From positions 1 through 51,831 of the forward strand of contig JAHJSA010000001.1 of NCBI GenBank assembly GCA_018830645.1: a stretch of 51,831 nt of DNA. Direction: 5' to 3'. The position numbers and the translations under genes are program-made. Shown here piece after piece: positions 1 to 9,800 of this stretch. Each line of letters begins with the position of its first letter. The stretch's first letter is position 1. The notes below the pieces were generated by a model, which was not told the origin of the DNA, ran no database searches, and saw only the letters and a list, made by a program, of their open reading frames with translations. The DNA comes from Actinomycetota bacterium (GTDB lineage: Bacteria > Actinomycetota > Thermoleophilia > RBG-16-64-13).

Positions 1-1284
1 CGCTAAGGGCCCGTCAGGAAACAAGAGAAAGGAGCAGAGCTCACTTCGTCGAAGAGAGGGGTATGGGCGGCGAAGAGGCAATCGGTGAGCGCTATCGGGC
101 ACTGGCGGGCGAGCTTGACGAGCGCCGTCGACGGTTGTGGGCGGCGGCGGAGGCACGCTCGTACGGGTGGGGCGGGATCGCGGCGGTGGCCCGGGCCTCG
201 GGGATCTCGGAGACGACGGTTCGTGCGGGGTTGCGCGAGCTTGCGGCAGGCGAGACGCTTGCGCCCGGACGGGTTCGCCGCCCGGGCGGTGGTCGCAAGC
301 GGCTCTGCGACAAGGATCCGACGCTCGTCGAGGATCTCGAGCGGCTGGTGGACGCCGACAGCCGGGGCGACCCCGAGCTGCCCTTGCGCTGGACGGCGAA
401 AAGCGTGCGCCGGCTGGCTCAGGCCCTCTGCGGTCTGGGCCATCAGATCAGCCACGAGACGGTGGCGGGGCTCTTGCGCAGCCTGGGCTACAGCCTGCAG
501 GGGAACCGCAAGACCAGGGAGGGCTCAGAGCATCCCGACCGGGACGCGCAGTTTCGTCACCTCAACGGGGTGGTCAAGCAGGCCCTTGACGCGGGCGAGC
601 CGGTGATCTCCGTCGACACGAAGAAGAAGGAGCTGGTCGGAGATTTCAAGGCTGTGGGCCGGGAACTGCGCCCCCAGGGCTCCCCGATCCCGGTGCGCGT
701 GCACGACTTCCGGGACCCCGACTTGGGCAGAGCGATCCCCTACGGCATCTACGACCTCGCCCAGGACGAGGGCTGGGTCTCGGTCGGCGTCGACAACGAC
801 ACCGCCCAGTTCTCGGTCGCCTCCATCCGCGGCTGGTGGGACACGCTCGGCCGTACGCGCTACCCCGACGCCACCACGCTTCAGATCACCGCCGACTGCG
901 GGGGGTCCAACGGCGACCGCACCCGCCTGTGGAAGACCGAGCTGCAGAAGCTGGCCGATGACACCGGCCTTACGGTGACCGTCTGCCACTTCCCGCCCGG
1001 GACCAGCAAGTGGAACAAGATCGAGCACCGTCTGTTCAGCTTCATCACGCAGAACTGGCGCGGCAGGCCTCCGGTCAGCCATGAGGTGATCATCAACCTG
1101 ATCGGAGCGACCACCACCCGCACCGGGTTGGAGGTCTACGCTCAGCTTGACAACCGCCATTACCCCAAGGGTCTGAAGGTCTCAGACGCCGAACTCGCGG
1201 CTGTCAACCTCATTGGCCACGAGTTCCACCCCGACTGGAACTACACCATTATTCCGCGCGTTAAAGAATGACGGGCCCTGAGCG
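1..1284 (+). mobile_element. ISAzo13-family insertion sequence, essentially complete
   Basis: The element is bounded by imperfect inverted repeats. The left end reads CGCTAAGGGCCCGTCA at 1-16, and the reverse complement of 1269-1284 reads CGCTCAGGGCCCGTCA, a 15 of 16 match. The single transposase gene fills the space between, and its TGA stop (1269-1271) lies inside the right repeat. The left repeat starts at base 1, so the true outer edge and any target-site duplication may lie outside the window. The left-end sequence matches the start of a second element at 51566 (about 17 of 22 positions), which supports the boundary. Confidence 0.85.
63..1271 (+). CDS. ISAzo13-family transposase (DDE, Rhodopirellula-type)
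   Basis: This 402-residue protein is the transposase of the surrounding insertion sequence and would cut and join DNA ends. The N-terminal ~150 residues look like a helix-turn-helix region (AVARASGISETTVRAGLREL). The remainder is the DDE domain typical of ISAzo13 transposases. Candidate catalytic acids are the Asp of SVDTKKKE near residue 182, the Asp of TADCGGSNG near residue 279 and the Glu of WNKIEHRLFSF near residue 321. Length and motifs are intact, so it may be active. The ATG start matches the start of the related copy at the right end of the window (AIGERYRALAGELDERRRRL shared). It lies immediately upstream of a decayed kinase gene, which it probably interrupted. Confidence 0.93.
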   Translation: MGGEEAIGERYRALAGELDERRRRLWAAAEARSYGWGGIAAVARASGISETTVRAGLRELAAGETLAPGRVRRPGGGRKRLCDKDPTLVEDLERLVDADSRGDPELPLRWTAKSVRRLAQALCGLGHQISHETVAGLLRSLGYSLQGNRKTREGSEHPDRDAQFRHLNGVVKQALDAGEPVISVDTKKKELVGDFKAVGRELRPQGSPIPVRVHDFRDPDLGRAIPYGIYDLAQDEGWVSVGVDNDTAQFSVASIRGWWDTLGRTRYPDATTLQITADCGGSNGDRTRLWKTELQKLADDTGLTVTVCHFPPGTSKWNKIEHRLFSFITQNWRGRPPVSHEVIINLIGATTTRTGLEVYAQLDNRHYPKGLKVSDAELAAVNLIGHEFHPDWNYTIIPRVKE

Positions 1285-1793
1285 GACGGTCGCCCTCACC
1301 CGGGGGCTCCTCGCCTTCTCCCTTCGTCAGCCCCTTGCGCCTTGCGGCTTTCATCTCGTCCGGCTGACCTCGGACACGGCCGGGCTGCTCAGACGTCTGA
1401 TCGCCGAGGATGTGGAATTCGGCTTCGTCCCGGATTCCTCAGGCGGTCCCATCGTAGCCGAGCAGGGCTACGCCGCACTGGCGGCGGCCACTCCCCAAGA
1501 AGCGCTCGCGCTCCTCTGCGGCGAGGAGGCGCCCCGGTCGACCTCCTGCTCACCGACGTTATCCTGCCCGGCATGAACGGCAGGGAGTTGGTCGGAGACT
1601 GGAGGCGAGGGATCTCGCGCCTCCGAAGACCATCTACGTGTCGGGCTACACCGAAGACGCCATTGTGTACAATGGGCGTCTGGATGCCAGGCTGGCCTTT
1701 CTGGAGAAGCCCCTTACCGGCGATGCGCTCGTGCGCAAAGTCTGGGAGGTGCTGGACGCGGAGCAGGAGGGACAGTGGGGCACGGCCTCATGA
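1285..1793 (+). pseudogene. Remnant of a hybrid sensor histidine kinase (dimerisation helix plus receiver)
   Basis: No intact gene is present, but two conserved stretches remain. The first encodes TRGLLAFSLRQPLAP and GLLRRLIAEDVEF, the segment that follows the phospho-His helix in PAS-type hybrid kinases. The second encodes a receiver domain in pieces: EQGYAALAAATPQEALALL in one frame, VDLLLTDVILPGMNGRELV in the next, then KTIYVSGYTEDAIV and FLEKPLTGDALVRKVWEVL in a third, ending at TGA 1791-1793. At least two frameshifts (near 1530-1540 and near 1600) are needed, and the whole ATPase domain is missing between the two parts. The 5' side is cut by the insertion sequence, so the rest of the gene may lie upstream of the window. 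Confidence 0.8.
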
Positions 1794-1965
1794 AACGGGT
1801 GCCAATGTCCCGTTCGAATTCAGGCCCTTCGTGCTCCGACCCCGCAAAACTCCTGGTGTCGAGCGGGAAGCGAGTTTGAACTTCGCCCGGCAGGGAACCT
1901 GTTCTTCCGACAGTAGGACGGAAGGAGCCGTTCTGGCCACTGGGGAGCACGGGGGGCTTCGAGCT

Positions 1966-4900
1966 ATGGTAGATCGCAGTTCGATGTCCGCACCATCGAA
2001 GTTCGTACCCATACGCACTGTTTTTGCCCTGCTGTACGCGGCAGTGATCCTGATTCTTCTCGCCTTCATCGCGAACGGCATGTGGTTCTCGCGCCAGGTC
2101 GACGGTGTGGGCCACGCCATCGATCTTGCCGGTTCGGAGCGGATGCGTTCCTTCCAGATCGCCTTCCTCATCAACCGCTCCCTTCTGGAGGATGCCCCCC
2201 AGCGGGAGGAGACCCTCGGCCACGTCAAGATGGAGGTGGACCGGTTCGAAGAGATCCTCGACGCCTTGAAGGACGGGAGCCCGAAGTACCATCTGGCCGA
2301 TGTGTCAGGCGAGAAGGTGGACACACAGCTGGCGGAGGTCATGGTCATCTGGAGTGAGGAATTCAAGCCGTTGCTGAACGGGCTCTACATCTCGTCGCCC
2401 GAGAACAGAAAGCAGCTGTTCGAAACGTACAACTCCCGGGTCCACGATTTCGTCGAGAAGGACGTCAACAGGACCGTCGTCCTGCTGACCGAGCAACTGG
2501 ACCACGCCGAGAGGGTCTTCGTCGGATTGCGCTACGTGTTGACTTCTCTCGGCATCATCGTAATCGGGCTGAATCTCTTCTACGTGCGGCGACGGATCCT
2601 GCGACCGATCGGCGTGCTGATGCGGGACACCGAGGAGATCGCCGGCGGCGATTATTCGGTCATAACTCAAGTCCACGCGGCGAACGAGCTTGGGCTCCTC
2701 GGTGAACGGTTCAACGCAATGACCGCCGCGATCGCCGATTCCTTCGGCGGTATGGAAGAAGCCGTTCTGGAACGGACAGGTGAGCTGGAGATGGTCAATC
2801 TGCGGCTGCAGTCGTTCCTCGACAGTGCGCTGGACGCCATCCTGACGATCAAAGCGGAAGATCGGAGCATCCTCGTCTTTAGCCGGGGCGCGGAGAAGAT
2901 GTTCGGCTACAGCGCTGAGGAAGTCCTCGGGAAGAACGTGAACACGCTCATGCCTGAGCCGTATTGCAGCAACCATGAGATGTATGTGGGCAACTACCTT
3001 TCGACGGGGATCAAGAAGGCGATCGGCACGATCAGGGTGGTCAGGGGACGCAAGAAAGACGGCACGGAGTTCGACATCGACCTCTCGGTCAGTGAGAGTG
3101 CCCTCGGCGGTTCTCGCGTGTTCAACGGGATCATTCGGGACATCACGGCTCGGGTGCAGGCGGAGCGGAAGATAGAGGAAAGGAACCGCGAGCTCGAGTT
3201 GCGGTCGCGCTACGACACGGCCTTCGGGAGGGTGATCGGGAACTTCACCTCGACGGTTGACCGGAAGCTCGCTCTGGGCAACACGCTGGTCATCCTGGCG
3301 GACACGCTGCCGTTCCCCTGCTCGGCCTTCTACGTCAACGACGAGTGGGCGGGGAAGCTGGTCTGCGAGGCCGCCTACGGGGTATCCGATTCGTTCCCTC
3401 GGGAGTTCGATCTGAGCGAGGGAGTCATCGGCCAGGCCCTCGCCAACCGCCGGGCCACGACCTTCGAGGAGAGCCACGAGTTCCCGCTTCTGATCGAGAC
3501 CGGCATCCTGACGGTGAAGCCGCGGGCAATCGTGGTCCAGCCGGTCCTGCATCAGGAGAGTGTCATGGGGGTCCTGGTGATCGCCTCGACGGCACCTCTG
3601 AGCGAGTACGACCGAGAGTTCATGGAGAAGCTGGCCGTCAACCTCGGCATCGCACTCCGGAGCCTACGGCAGCACGAGGACCTGCGGGAGCTCTCCGGGC
3701 AGATGAGGATGCGCGGAGATGAGATCGCGCGCAAGAACCGGGAACTCAAGGAGGCGAACCGCCTGAAATCGGAGTTCCTGGCGAATATGTCCCACGAGCT
3801 GAGGACGCCGCTGAACGCGATCATTGGGTTCTCCGAGGTGCTGAAGGACGGCGTCCTGGGAGAGCTGACGAAGGACCAGGAGGAGTACGCGGGTGACATC
3901 TTCACGAGCGGACAGCACCTGCTCTCGCTCATCAACGACATCCTAGACCTCTCGAAGATCGACGCCGGGAAGATGACGCTCGATCTGAACGAGGTGAGCA
4001 TCCCGGAGCTCCTCGAGAGGAGCCTCTCCGTGGTCAAGGAAAAGGCGATGACACGCAACATCAAGCTCGACCTCGACGTCGAGGAGCTGGTCGGCGAGGT
4101 GTTCGGAGACGCGCGCAAGTTGAAGCAGGTCGTCTACAATCTGTTGTCGAATGCTGTGAAATTCACGCCCGACGGCGGCGTGGTGCGCATCGTCGCCCGG
4201 CGGGTGCCGAACTCGGAGCCGAGGGGTGCGGGTGCGGACACGGCCGCCGACCTCTTGGAGATCTCTGTTGCCGACACCGGCATCGGGATGTCCGAGGAAG
4301 GCATGGGGAAGCTCTTCCAGCCCTTCGAGCAGCTCGACGGCTCGCTTTCCCGCAGGTACGAGGGTACGGGGCTCGGTCTCGCCATGGTGAAGCGGCTGGT
4401 TGAGCTCCAGGGGGGGACGGTGGCGGTCGAGAGCGAAGTCGGCGGGGGGGGCAGCACCTTCACGGTTCGGCTCCCGTACCGGGAAGGCCCGTCCGCCGCT
4501 GACGCGACACCACCGGTCCACCGGGTCGAGAGAGAACGGGCCGCCTCCCAGGTGAACCCCGCCGCCGTCGGTAGGCAGCCGTTGATCCTGATCGTAGAAG
4601 ACGACGAGCGGTCCGCCGAACTGATGCGGGTCCAGCTCGAAGCCGAGGGCCACCATACAACCCACGCGTTCTCGGCCGAAGAGGCGCTGGAGCTGGCCGA
4701 GTCGCTGCACCCCGACCTGATCATGCTCGACATCCTGCTGCCGGGGATGGGCGGCTGGACCTTCCTGGAAACCATGAAAGCGCGGCCCGATATCGCCGAC
4801 ACGCCGGTGGTCATCGTGTCCATTGTCGCCGACGAGCAGAAAGGCTTCGCGCTGGGGGCCTCCAGAGTTCTGCGGAAGCCGGTGCGCAATGAGGAGCTCC

Positions 4901-6156
4901 TGGCCGCCGTTCGTGACATCGGGCTCCAAGTCAACGTCGACGACGAGCTTACCCTCCTGGTCGTGGACGACGATCCCAAGGCCGTGGATTTTGTGTCGCG
5001 GAATCTTGCGCGCGAGGGTCACACGGTCCTGCGGGCCTACGGCGGCCAGGAGGGCATTGACACCGCCATCCGGGAGAAGCCCGATCTGATTGTGCTCGAT
5101 CTGATGATGCCGGATGTGACGGGGTTCGACGTCGTGAGCGTGCTCAAGTCGCGGCCGGACACGGCCGGGATCAAGATTATCGTTCTCTCGGCGAAACACG
5201 TCACCGAGGAGGAGCGCGGGCTGCTCAATGGCAGCGTACTGAGGATCGCCCAGAAGAGCGGCTTCAGCGCGGAGGATTTCGTGGTCGAAGCCAAGCGGGC
5301 GCTCGGGAGGGAGACGAAGGAACGGCCGCGGGCGGCCGCGCCGGGCGGAAGGCCGAGGCCGCAGGCACCGAGTGAGGGAGCCCCGCAACCGCCCCTGGTT
5401 CTGGTTGTCGGGGAAAACACCGACGATCGCGACCTGATCCGGCTCTACCTGCAAGGTGAGGGCCATCGCGTGCTCGAGGCGTCCAATGGGCGCGACGCAC
5501 TGGAGATGATGGCCGGGCAGAAACCCGACCTTGTTGCCGTCGACCTGATGATGACCGAGACGGACGGCTTCGCCTTTCTTGCAGAAAAGATCCGCACCCC
5601 CGAGTTCGCCACCATCCCTGTGATTGTGGTATCGGTCGACCCCGAGAGCTCCCAGCTGGGTGCTCTCGGGGTCGACGCCTACTTGAGCAAGCCCATTCGG
5701 AGGCATGACATGCTCAACCTGGTGACGAAGCTGATGAAGAAACCGGCGCGGGCAGGCAGGCCCGTGGTCCTCTTGGTGGACGACGACCCCAAGGCGATCA
5801 AGATCATCTCGTCGTACTTCGAGGACGAGACCTTCGAGGTGCTCAAGGAATACGGCGGCCGTGAAGGCCTGGAGACGGCCCGCGCCCGGAGGCCTGATTT
5901 CATCGTCCTGGACCTGATGATGCCGGAGATGAATGGCTTCCAGGTGCTCGACGAACTCAAGAAGAACGAGGCGACCTGGGAGATCCCGGTGGTGATCCTG
6001 ACGGCCAAGGTGCTCACCAACGAAGAGCGGGATAAGCTGATCTCTGAAGTTGGCGGCATCTTCGAGAAGGGACGCCTGGACAAGGATCTTTTTCTGGAAG
6101 TCGTGAATCGTCTGCTGGGTCCCGGGCGCCTCGCTGCAAGAGTGAGGCTGGGATGA
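1966..6156 (+). CDS. Membrane hybrid histidine kinase: NarX/PilJ-like sensor, HAMP, PAS, GAF, kinase core and four receivers
   Basis: This 1396-residue inner-membrane sensor kinase has TM1 at about 17-40, an extracytoplasmic helical domain opening with a NarX/PilJ-like P-box (AIDLAGSERMRSFQIA), TM2 at about 185-207, HAMP at about 208-260, PAS at about 282-395 and GAF at about 410-570. HisKA follows with phospho-His 610 in SHELRTPLNA, then an HATPase with NLLSNAVKF and GTGLGLAMV boxes. Four receivers follow with phospho-acceptors D922, D1045, D1193 and D1316. Receiver 3 begins VVGEN, so one of the usual acidic pair is lost. ATG 1966 was chosen because the open frame upstream belongs to the decayed kinase; GGGGGG at 1951 could serve as a weak ribosome site. 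Its stop overlaps the next gene as ATGA. The ligand is unknown; P-box similarity suggests an anion such as nitrate only by analogy. Confidence 0.88.
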   Translation: MVDRSSMSAPSKFVPIRTVFALLYAAVILILLAFIANGMWFSRQVDGVGHAIDLAGSERMRSFQIAFLINRSLLEDAPQREETLGHVKMEVDRFEEILDALKDGSPKYHLADVSGEKVDTQLAEVMVIWSEEFKPLLNGLYISSPENRKQLFETYNSRVHDFVEKDVNRTVVLLTEQLDHAERVFVGLRYVLTSLGIIVIGLNLFYVRRRILRPIGVLMRDTEEIAGGDYSVITQVHAANELGLLGERFNAMTAAIADSFGGMEEAVLERTGELEMVNLRLQSFLDSALDAILTIKAEDRSILVFSRGAEKMFGYSAEEVLGKNVNTLMPEPYCSNHEMYVGNYLSTGIKKAIGTIRVVRGRKKDGTEFDIDLSVSESALGGSRVFNGIIRDITARVQAERKIEERNRELELRSRYDTAFGRVIGNFTSTVDRKLALGNTLVILADTLPFPCSAFYVNDEWAGKLVCEAAYGVSDSFPREFDLSEGVIGQALANRRATTFEESHEFPLLIETGILTVKPRAIVVQPVLHQESVMGVLVIASTAPLSEYDREFMEKLAVNLGIALRSLRQHEDLRELSGQMRMRGDEIARKNRELKEANRLKSEFLANMSHELRTPLNAIIGFSEVLKDGVLGELTKDQEEYAGDIFTSGQHLLSLINDILDLSKIDAGKMTLDLNEVSIPELLERSLSVVKEKAMTRNIKLDLDVEELVGEVFGDARKLKQVVYNLLSNAVKFTPDGGVVRIVARRVPNSEPRGAGADTAADLLEISVADTGIGMSEEGMGKLFQPFEQLDGSLSRRYEGTGLGLAMVKRLVELQGGTVAVESEVGGGGSTFTVRLPYREGPSAADATPPVHRVERERAASQVNPAAVGRQPLILIVEDDERSAELMRVQLEAEGHHTTHAFSAEEALELAESLHPDLIMLDILLPGMGGWTFLETMKARPDIADTPVVIVSIVADEQKGFALGASRVLRKPVRNEELLAAVRDIGLQVNVDDELTLLVVDDDPKAVDFVSRNLAREGHTVLRAYGGQEGIDTAIREKPDLIVLDLMMPDVTGFDVVSVLKSRPDTAGIKIIVLSAKHVTEEERGLLNGSVLRIAQKSGFSAEDFVVEAKRALGRETKERPRAAAPGGRPRPQAPSEGAPQPPLVLVVGENTDDRDLIRLYLQGEGHRVLEASNGRDALEMMAGQKPDLVAVDLMMTETDGFAFLAEKIRTPEFATIPVIVVSVDPESSQLGALGVDAYLSKPIRRHDMLNLVTKLMKKPARAGRPVVLLVDDDPKAIKIISSYFEDETFEVLKEYGGREGLETARARRPDFIVLDLMMPEMNGFQVLDELKKNEATWEIPVVILTAKVLTNEERDKLISEVGGIFEKGRLDKDLFLEVVNRLLGPGRLAARVRLG

Positions 6157-6563
6157 AGATCGTGATCATCGAAGACAACCCGACCAACATGAAGCTGGCG
6201 GCCGACGTGCTGAAGCGGTCCGGCTACGAGGTGATCGAGGCCTTCGATGCCGACGCCGGCATCGCCCTGATCCGGCAGCACCTGCCGCCCCTTGTCCTCA
6301 TGGATATCCAGTTGCCGGGTATGGACGGCCTGACCGCCGCCCGGCTCCTGAAGGGAGACGAGAAGACGGCCCATATCAAGATCGTGGCTTTGACCGCCTT
6401 TGCCATGATAGGGGACCGGGAGCGGTTTCTCGAGGCCGGCTGCGACGGCTACGTATCCAAGCCGATCCGGTACAAAGAGCTGCTGGAAACGGTGAGATCG
6501 GCACTCGAGGGGCAGGCCCCCGTGAATGGAGCGCCTTCGCAGAGCGAATCGGAAGGATGGTAG
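6153..6563 (+). CDS. DivK-like single-domain response regulator
   Basis: This 136-residue protein is a stand-alone receiver with no output domain. It keeps the acidic pocket (VIIEDNPTN), the phospho-acceptor Asp in LVLMDIQLPGMDG, the switch Thr in IVALTAFAM and the Lys in GYVSKPIRY. The pattern closely follows DivK and other shuttle receivers that pass phosphate between kinases or act as allosteric partners. Its ATG overlaps the stop codon of the multi-receiver kinase (ATGA), so the two are translationally coupled and are probably made in proportion. A likely role is to accept phosphate from the upstream or downstream histidine kinase. Confidence 0.9.
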   Translation: MKIVIIEDNPTNMKLAADVLKRSGYEVIEAFDADAGIALIRQHLPPLVLMDIQLPGMDGLTAARLLKGDEKTAHIKIVALTAFAMIGDRERFLEAGCDGYVSKPIRYKELLETVRSALEGQAPVNGAPSQSESEGW

Positions 6564-6880
6564 AGAGCAAGGGGCGGGTGCTGGTGGTGGACGACCAGCC
6601 GGACATCCTCCTCCTGGACATCATGATGCCGGATCTGGACGGCTACGAGGTGACCGCCCGGCTCAAGGCCGATCCCGAACTGAAGATCATCCCGATCGTG
6701 CTGCTCACTGACCTCGAGGGCGTCGAAGACAAGGTGAAGGGTCTGAACGCCGGGGCCGATGATTTCCTCTCCAAGCCCGTGAATCAGCCGGAGCTTCTGG
6801 CGCGCATCCGATCGCTGTACGAGGCGAAGCAAGGGGGGCGGAACCGGGTGTGCGTAGCCGGCGCCGTCGCAACGGGATGA
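6557..6880 (+). CDS. Response regulator receiver with an internal deletion
   Basis: This 107-residue protein begins as a normal receiver (GRVLVVDDQPDI) and then jumps directly to LLLDIMMPDLDGYEV. It lacks the roughly 35-40 residues that normally form helix 1, strand 2 and helix 2. The phospho-acceptor Asp, the T of VLLTDLE and the K of FLSKPVN remain. GACATC occurs on both sides of the apparent joint (GACATCCTCCTCCTGGACATC at about 6602-6622), which suggests deletion between short repeats. Such a protein is unlikely to fold as a standard receiver, though the frame is kept and the start overlaps the previous gene. The final residues (GGRNRVCVAGAVATG) are unlike a receiver. It is either a degenerate gene or a specialised fragment. 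Confidence 0.75.
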   Translation: MVESKGRVLVVDDQPDILLLDIMMPDLDGYEVTARLKADPELKIIPIVLLTDLEGVEDKVKGLNAGADDFLSKPVNQPELLARIRSLYEAKQGGRNRVCVAGAVATG

Positions 6881-9800
6881 GCGCCGGCCGTGAACGCCGG
6901 ACTCGGCGGGTGCAGGCCCACGACACGGATGCGTCCCCTAGCGTGGACGCCGGGACGATCCGCGATCTTGCCGCAGTGTTGCAGTCCGTGGGCGCGGCAA
7001 CGGAAGATCTCGACATCAAGGTGATCCTCGAAAGAATTGTGGAGGGCGCGGTCGCGCTTGTCGGTTCGCGGTATGCCGCTTTGGGCGTCCTGGGCCACGG
7101 GGGCGAGTACGACTACTTTGTGCCCGTCGGTATCGAGGTGGCCACCTTCGCCCGGATGAGAGAACGGCACGGTCTTCCTCGAGGAGAGGGCCTCCTTGGG
7201 CATCTCTCGCGGGAGGGTAAGCCGCTCCGGGTGGACGAGATCACCCGACATCCAGCCTCGTGCGGCTTTCCGGAGGGGCACCCGGTCATGACGTCCTTGC
7301 TGGGCGTTCCCGTTCTGTTGCACGATGGGCCCATAGGCAGGCTCTTCTTCTCGGACAAGCTCGATGGGACCCCGTTCACCCAGGAGGATGAAGACCTTGC
7401 CGCCGCTTTCGCCACCATTGCAGCCCTGGGCATCAACAACGCGCGCCGTCTAAAGGGTATCCAGCAGAGAAATGCGGAACTCGAGGCCGTGAGCCGGGTC
7501 GCCGCGGCCACACGCCGGGCGGTCGGCTTGGAAGAAATGCTCCACCAGATCCTGCGGGCGACACTATCGCTCGACCTCTTGGGACTGGAGCACAAGGGGG
7601 CCTTCTTCCTCCGCGACACGGCGGGCGAGAGCCTGCGGCTGGCGGCCTCCCAGAACTTCTCTCCGGGGCAGAAAGAAACCTGCGCTCTGCTCCCGTACGG
7701 GGAATGCCTCTGCGGGATGTGTGCCGTGCAGGAGGAAATCCTCCTCTCTTCCGGCTACCTCGAGGACACTCGGCACACCACGCACTACGAAGGCGTAGAG
7801 GAGCATGGCCACATTGTGCTCCCGCTCAAGGTCCGGGAGCAACTCCTGGGAGTGCTCTGCCTCTACCTCGCGCCCGGCACAACGCTCTCGGACCGTCAGA
7901 TCGGTCTGTGCCGGACGGTTGCCGATATTGCCGCCGTCGCGATCCAGGAAGCGCTCAACCTCGAGAAGATCGAGACACTCGCTTCGTTCCCCGAGGCAGA
8001 CCCCCACCTCGTCCTGGAATGCAGTCCGGGCGGCGCCATTACCTATCTGAACTCCGCGGGCAGGCAGTTGTTGGCCGAAATGGGGCTGGCCGGGCAGACC
8101 TTCGTGCCGCCCGACATAGCCGGGATCGCGCTGGGGATGAAACGGTCAGGCGCGGAACTCTCGTATCTCGAGGTGGAGATCGAGGACCGGACGTTCGGCC
8201 AGTACCTCCATCTCGCGCCGGATCGGGACGCCGTACGAATCTACGCCGTCGACGTAACCGAACGAAAGAAGGCGGAAGCGGCGCTGCGTCGGCATCGTGC
8301 CCAGCTCCTGGCGCTGAACCAGGCATCGACCTTCCTCCTCGACGCGGGGGAGCCTGACGCGACGGAGGACATCTATCACAGGATCAGCAGGGCCGCCCAC
8401 TCCATTCTGGACGTCGCCATGGTCTGGGTCGGCATCGTCGAAGAGGGCAGATTCGAGGTGGAGCCGGTTGCCGTCACCGGCGTCGACGACGGCTATCTTG
8501 ACGGTCTGATCGTCCGCTTCGATGATTCCCCGGAAGGCATGGGGCCGACCGGCATGGCGCTGAAAACGAGACAACCGTGGGTTGCCGATGATATCGAGAA
8601 AGATCCCCGCTTCAACCCCTGGCGGGAGAAGGCGCTCCGTCGCGGGTTCCGGTCTTGTATAGCGGTTCCCCTCCTCTCCGGTGTAGGTGCGCCCGTCGGC
8701 ACCCTGAACCTCTACAGCAGGGAGCCGTATTTCTTCACGGAAGATCAGGTCATGATCGTCCGGGCCTTCGCCCACACGGCAGGCGCAGCAATCGAGAACG
8801 TCCGCCTGATGGCGGGACTGGAGAGGAAAGTGGAGGAGAGGACCCGGGAACTCGAGGATATGACCCTGAAGCTGGTCTCCACGAACCGCGAGCTCGAGAT
8901 GCGCCGGATGGAGGCGGAAGAAGCGCGGGTGATCGCGGAGTCGGCCGGCCGCGCGAAGAGCGAGTTCCTCGCGAACACGTCCCACGAACTGCGGACCCCG
9001 CTGAACGCGATCATCGGTTTCTCCGAGCTGATGTCGGCCGGGGCGGCCGGCGACCTGACCGCGGAGCAGAAGGACTACCTCAAGGACATCAACGACAGCG
9101 GTCGCCTTCTGCTCTCCCTCATCAACGACATTCTCGACCTCAGCAAGGTGGAGGCGGGGATGATGCAGTTGGAGTACACGGAGGTGGATCTGAGGGACCT
9201 CATCGAGTCCAGCCTCATCTTCTTCAGGGAGGAGATGATGAAGCACGACATGGAAATCGAAGTGGAAGTGGAAGAGGCGGTCGGCCTGATCCGGGCAGAT
9301 GACCGGCGTCTTAGGCAGGTCATCACGAATCTGCTGAGCAACGCGGTGAAATTCGCGCCGGCGGGGGGCCGAGTCTCCGTCCGCGCTCGGAGAGTCGAGC
9401 CGGAGGCCGGCGGTGGGTCCGCCGTAGTGGAGGTCGGCGTGGCCGACTCGGGCCCGGGGATCGCACCGCGCGATATCCCGCGCCTTTTCCAGCCCTTTCA
9501 ACAGCTCGACTCGCCGTACGGCAAGAAGAGTCAGGGGACCGGGCTGGGGCTGGCCCTCTGCAGGCGGATCGTCGAACACCACGGTGGCACCATCTGGGTG
9601 GAAAGCGGGGTCGGCGACGTAAACGTTTTCAAGTTTCGTATTCCCGTTGCCGAGACAATGGGGATGGAGGTCATGTTCCAATCGAGCAGTGACTCGTCGG
9701 CTATGCCCATGCGCAAGGAACAACTGCGGGTACACGTGAGGGGGCTTATCTCGTTGCACGTCCGAAAGGGAAAGCCTTTCGGCTTGTTGCGCGTGGAGTC

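Noticed and set aside
1342-1965. N-terminal extension of the four-receiver kinase back to 1342
   Set aside because: The open frame crosses the decayed kinase remnant and encodes no sensible domain before the ATG at 1966.
3943-5706. Long minus-strand open frame opposite the kinase
   Set aside because: It lies wholly antisense to well-supported kinase and receiver domains and shows no domain of its own. It is a high-GC artefact.
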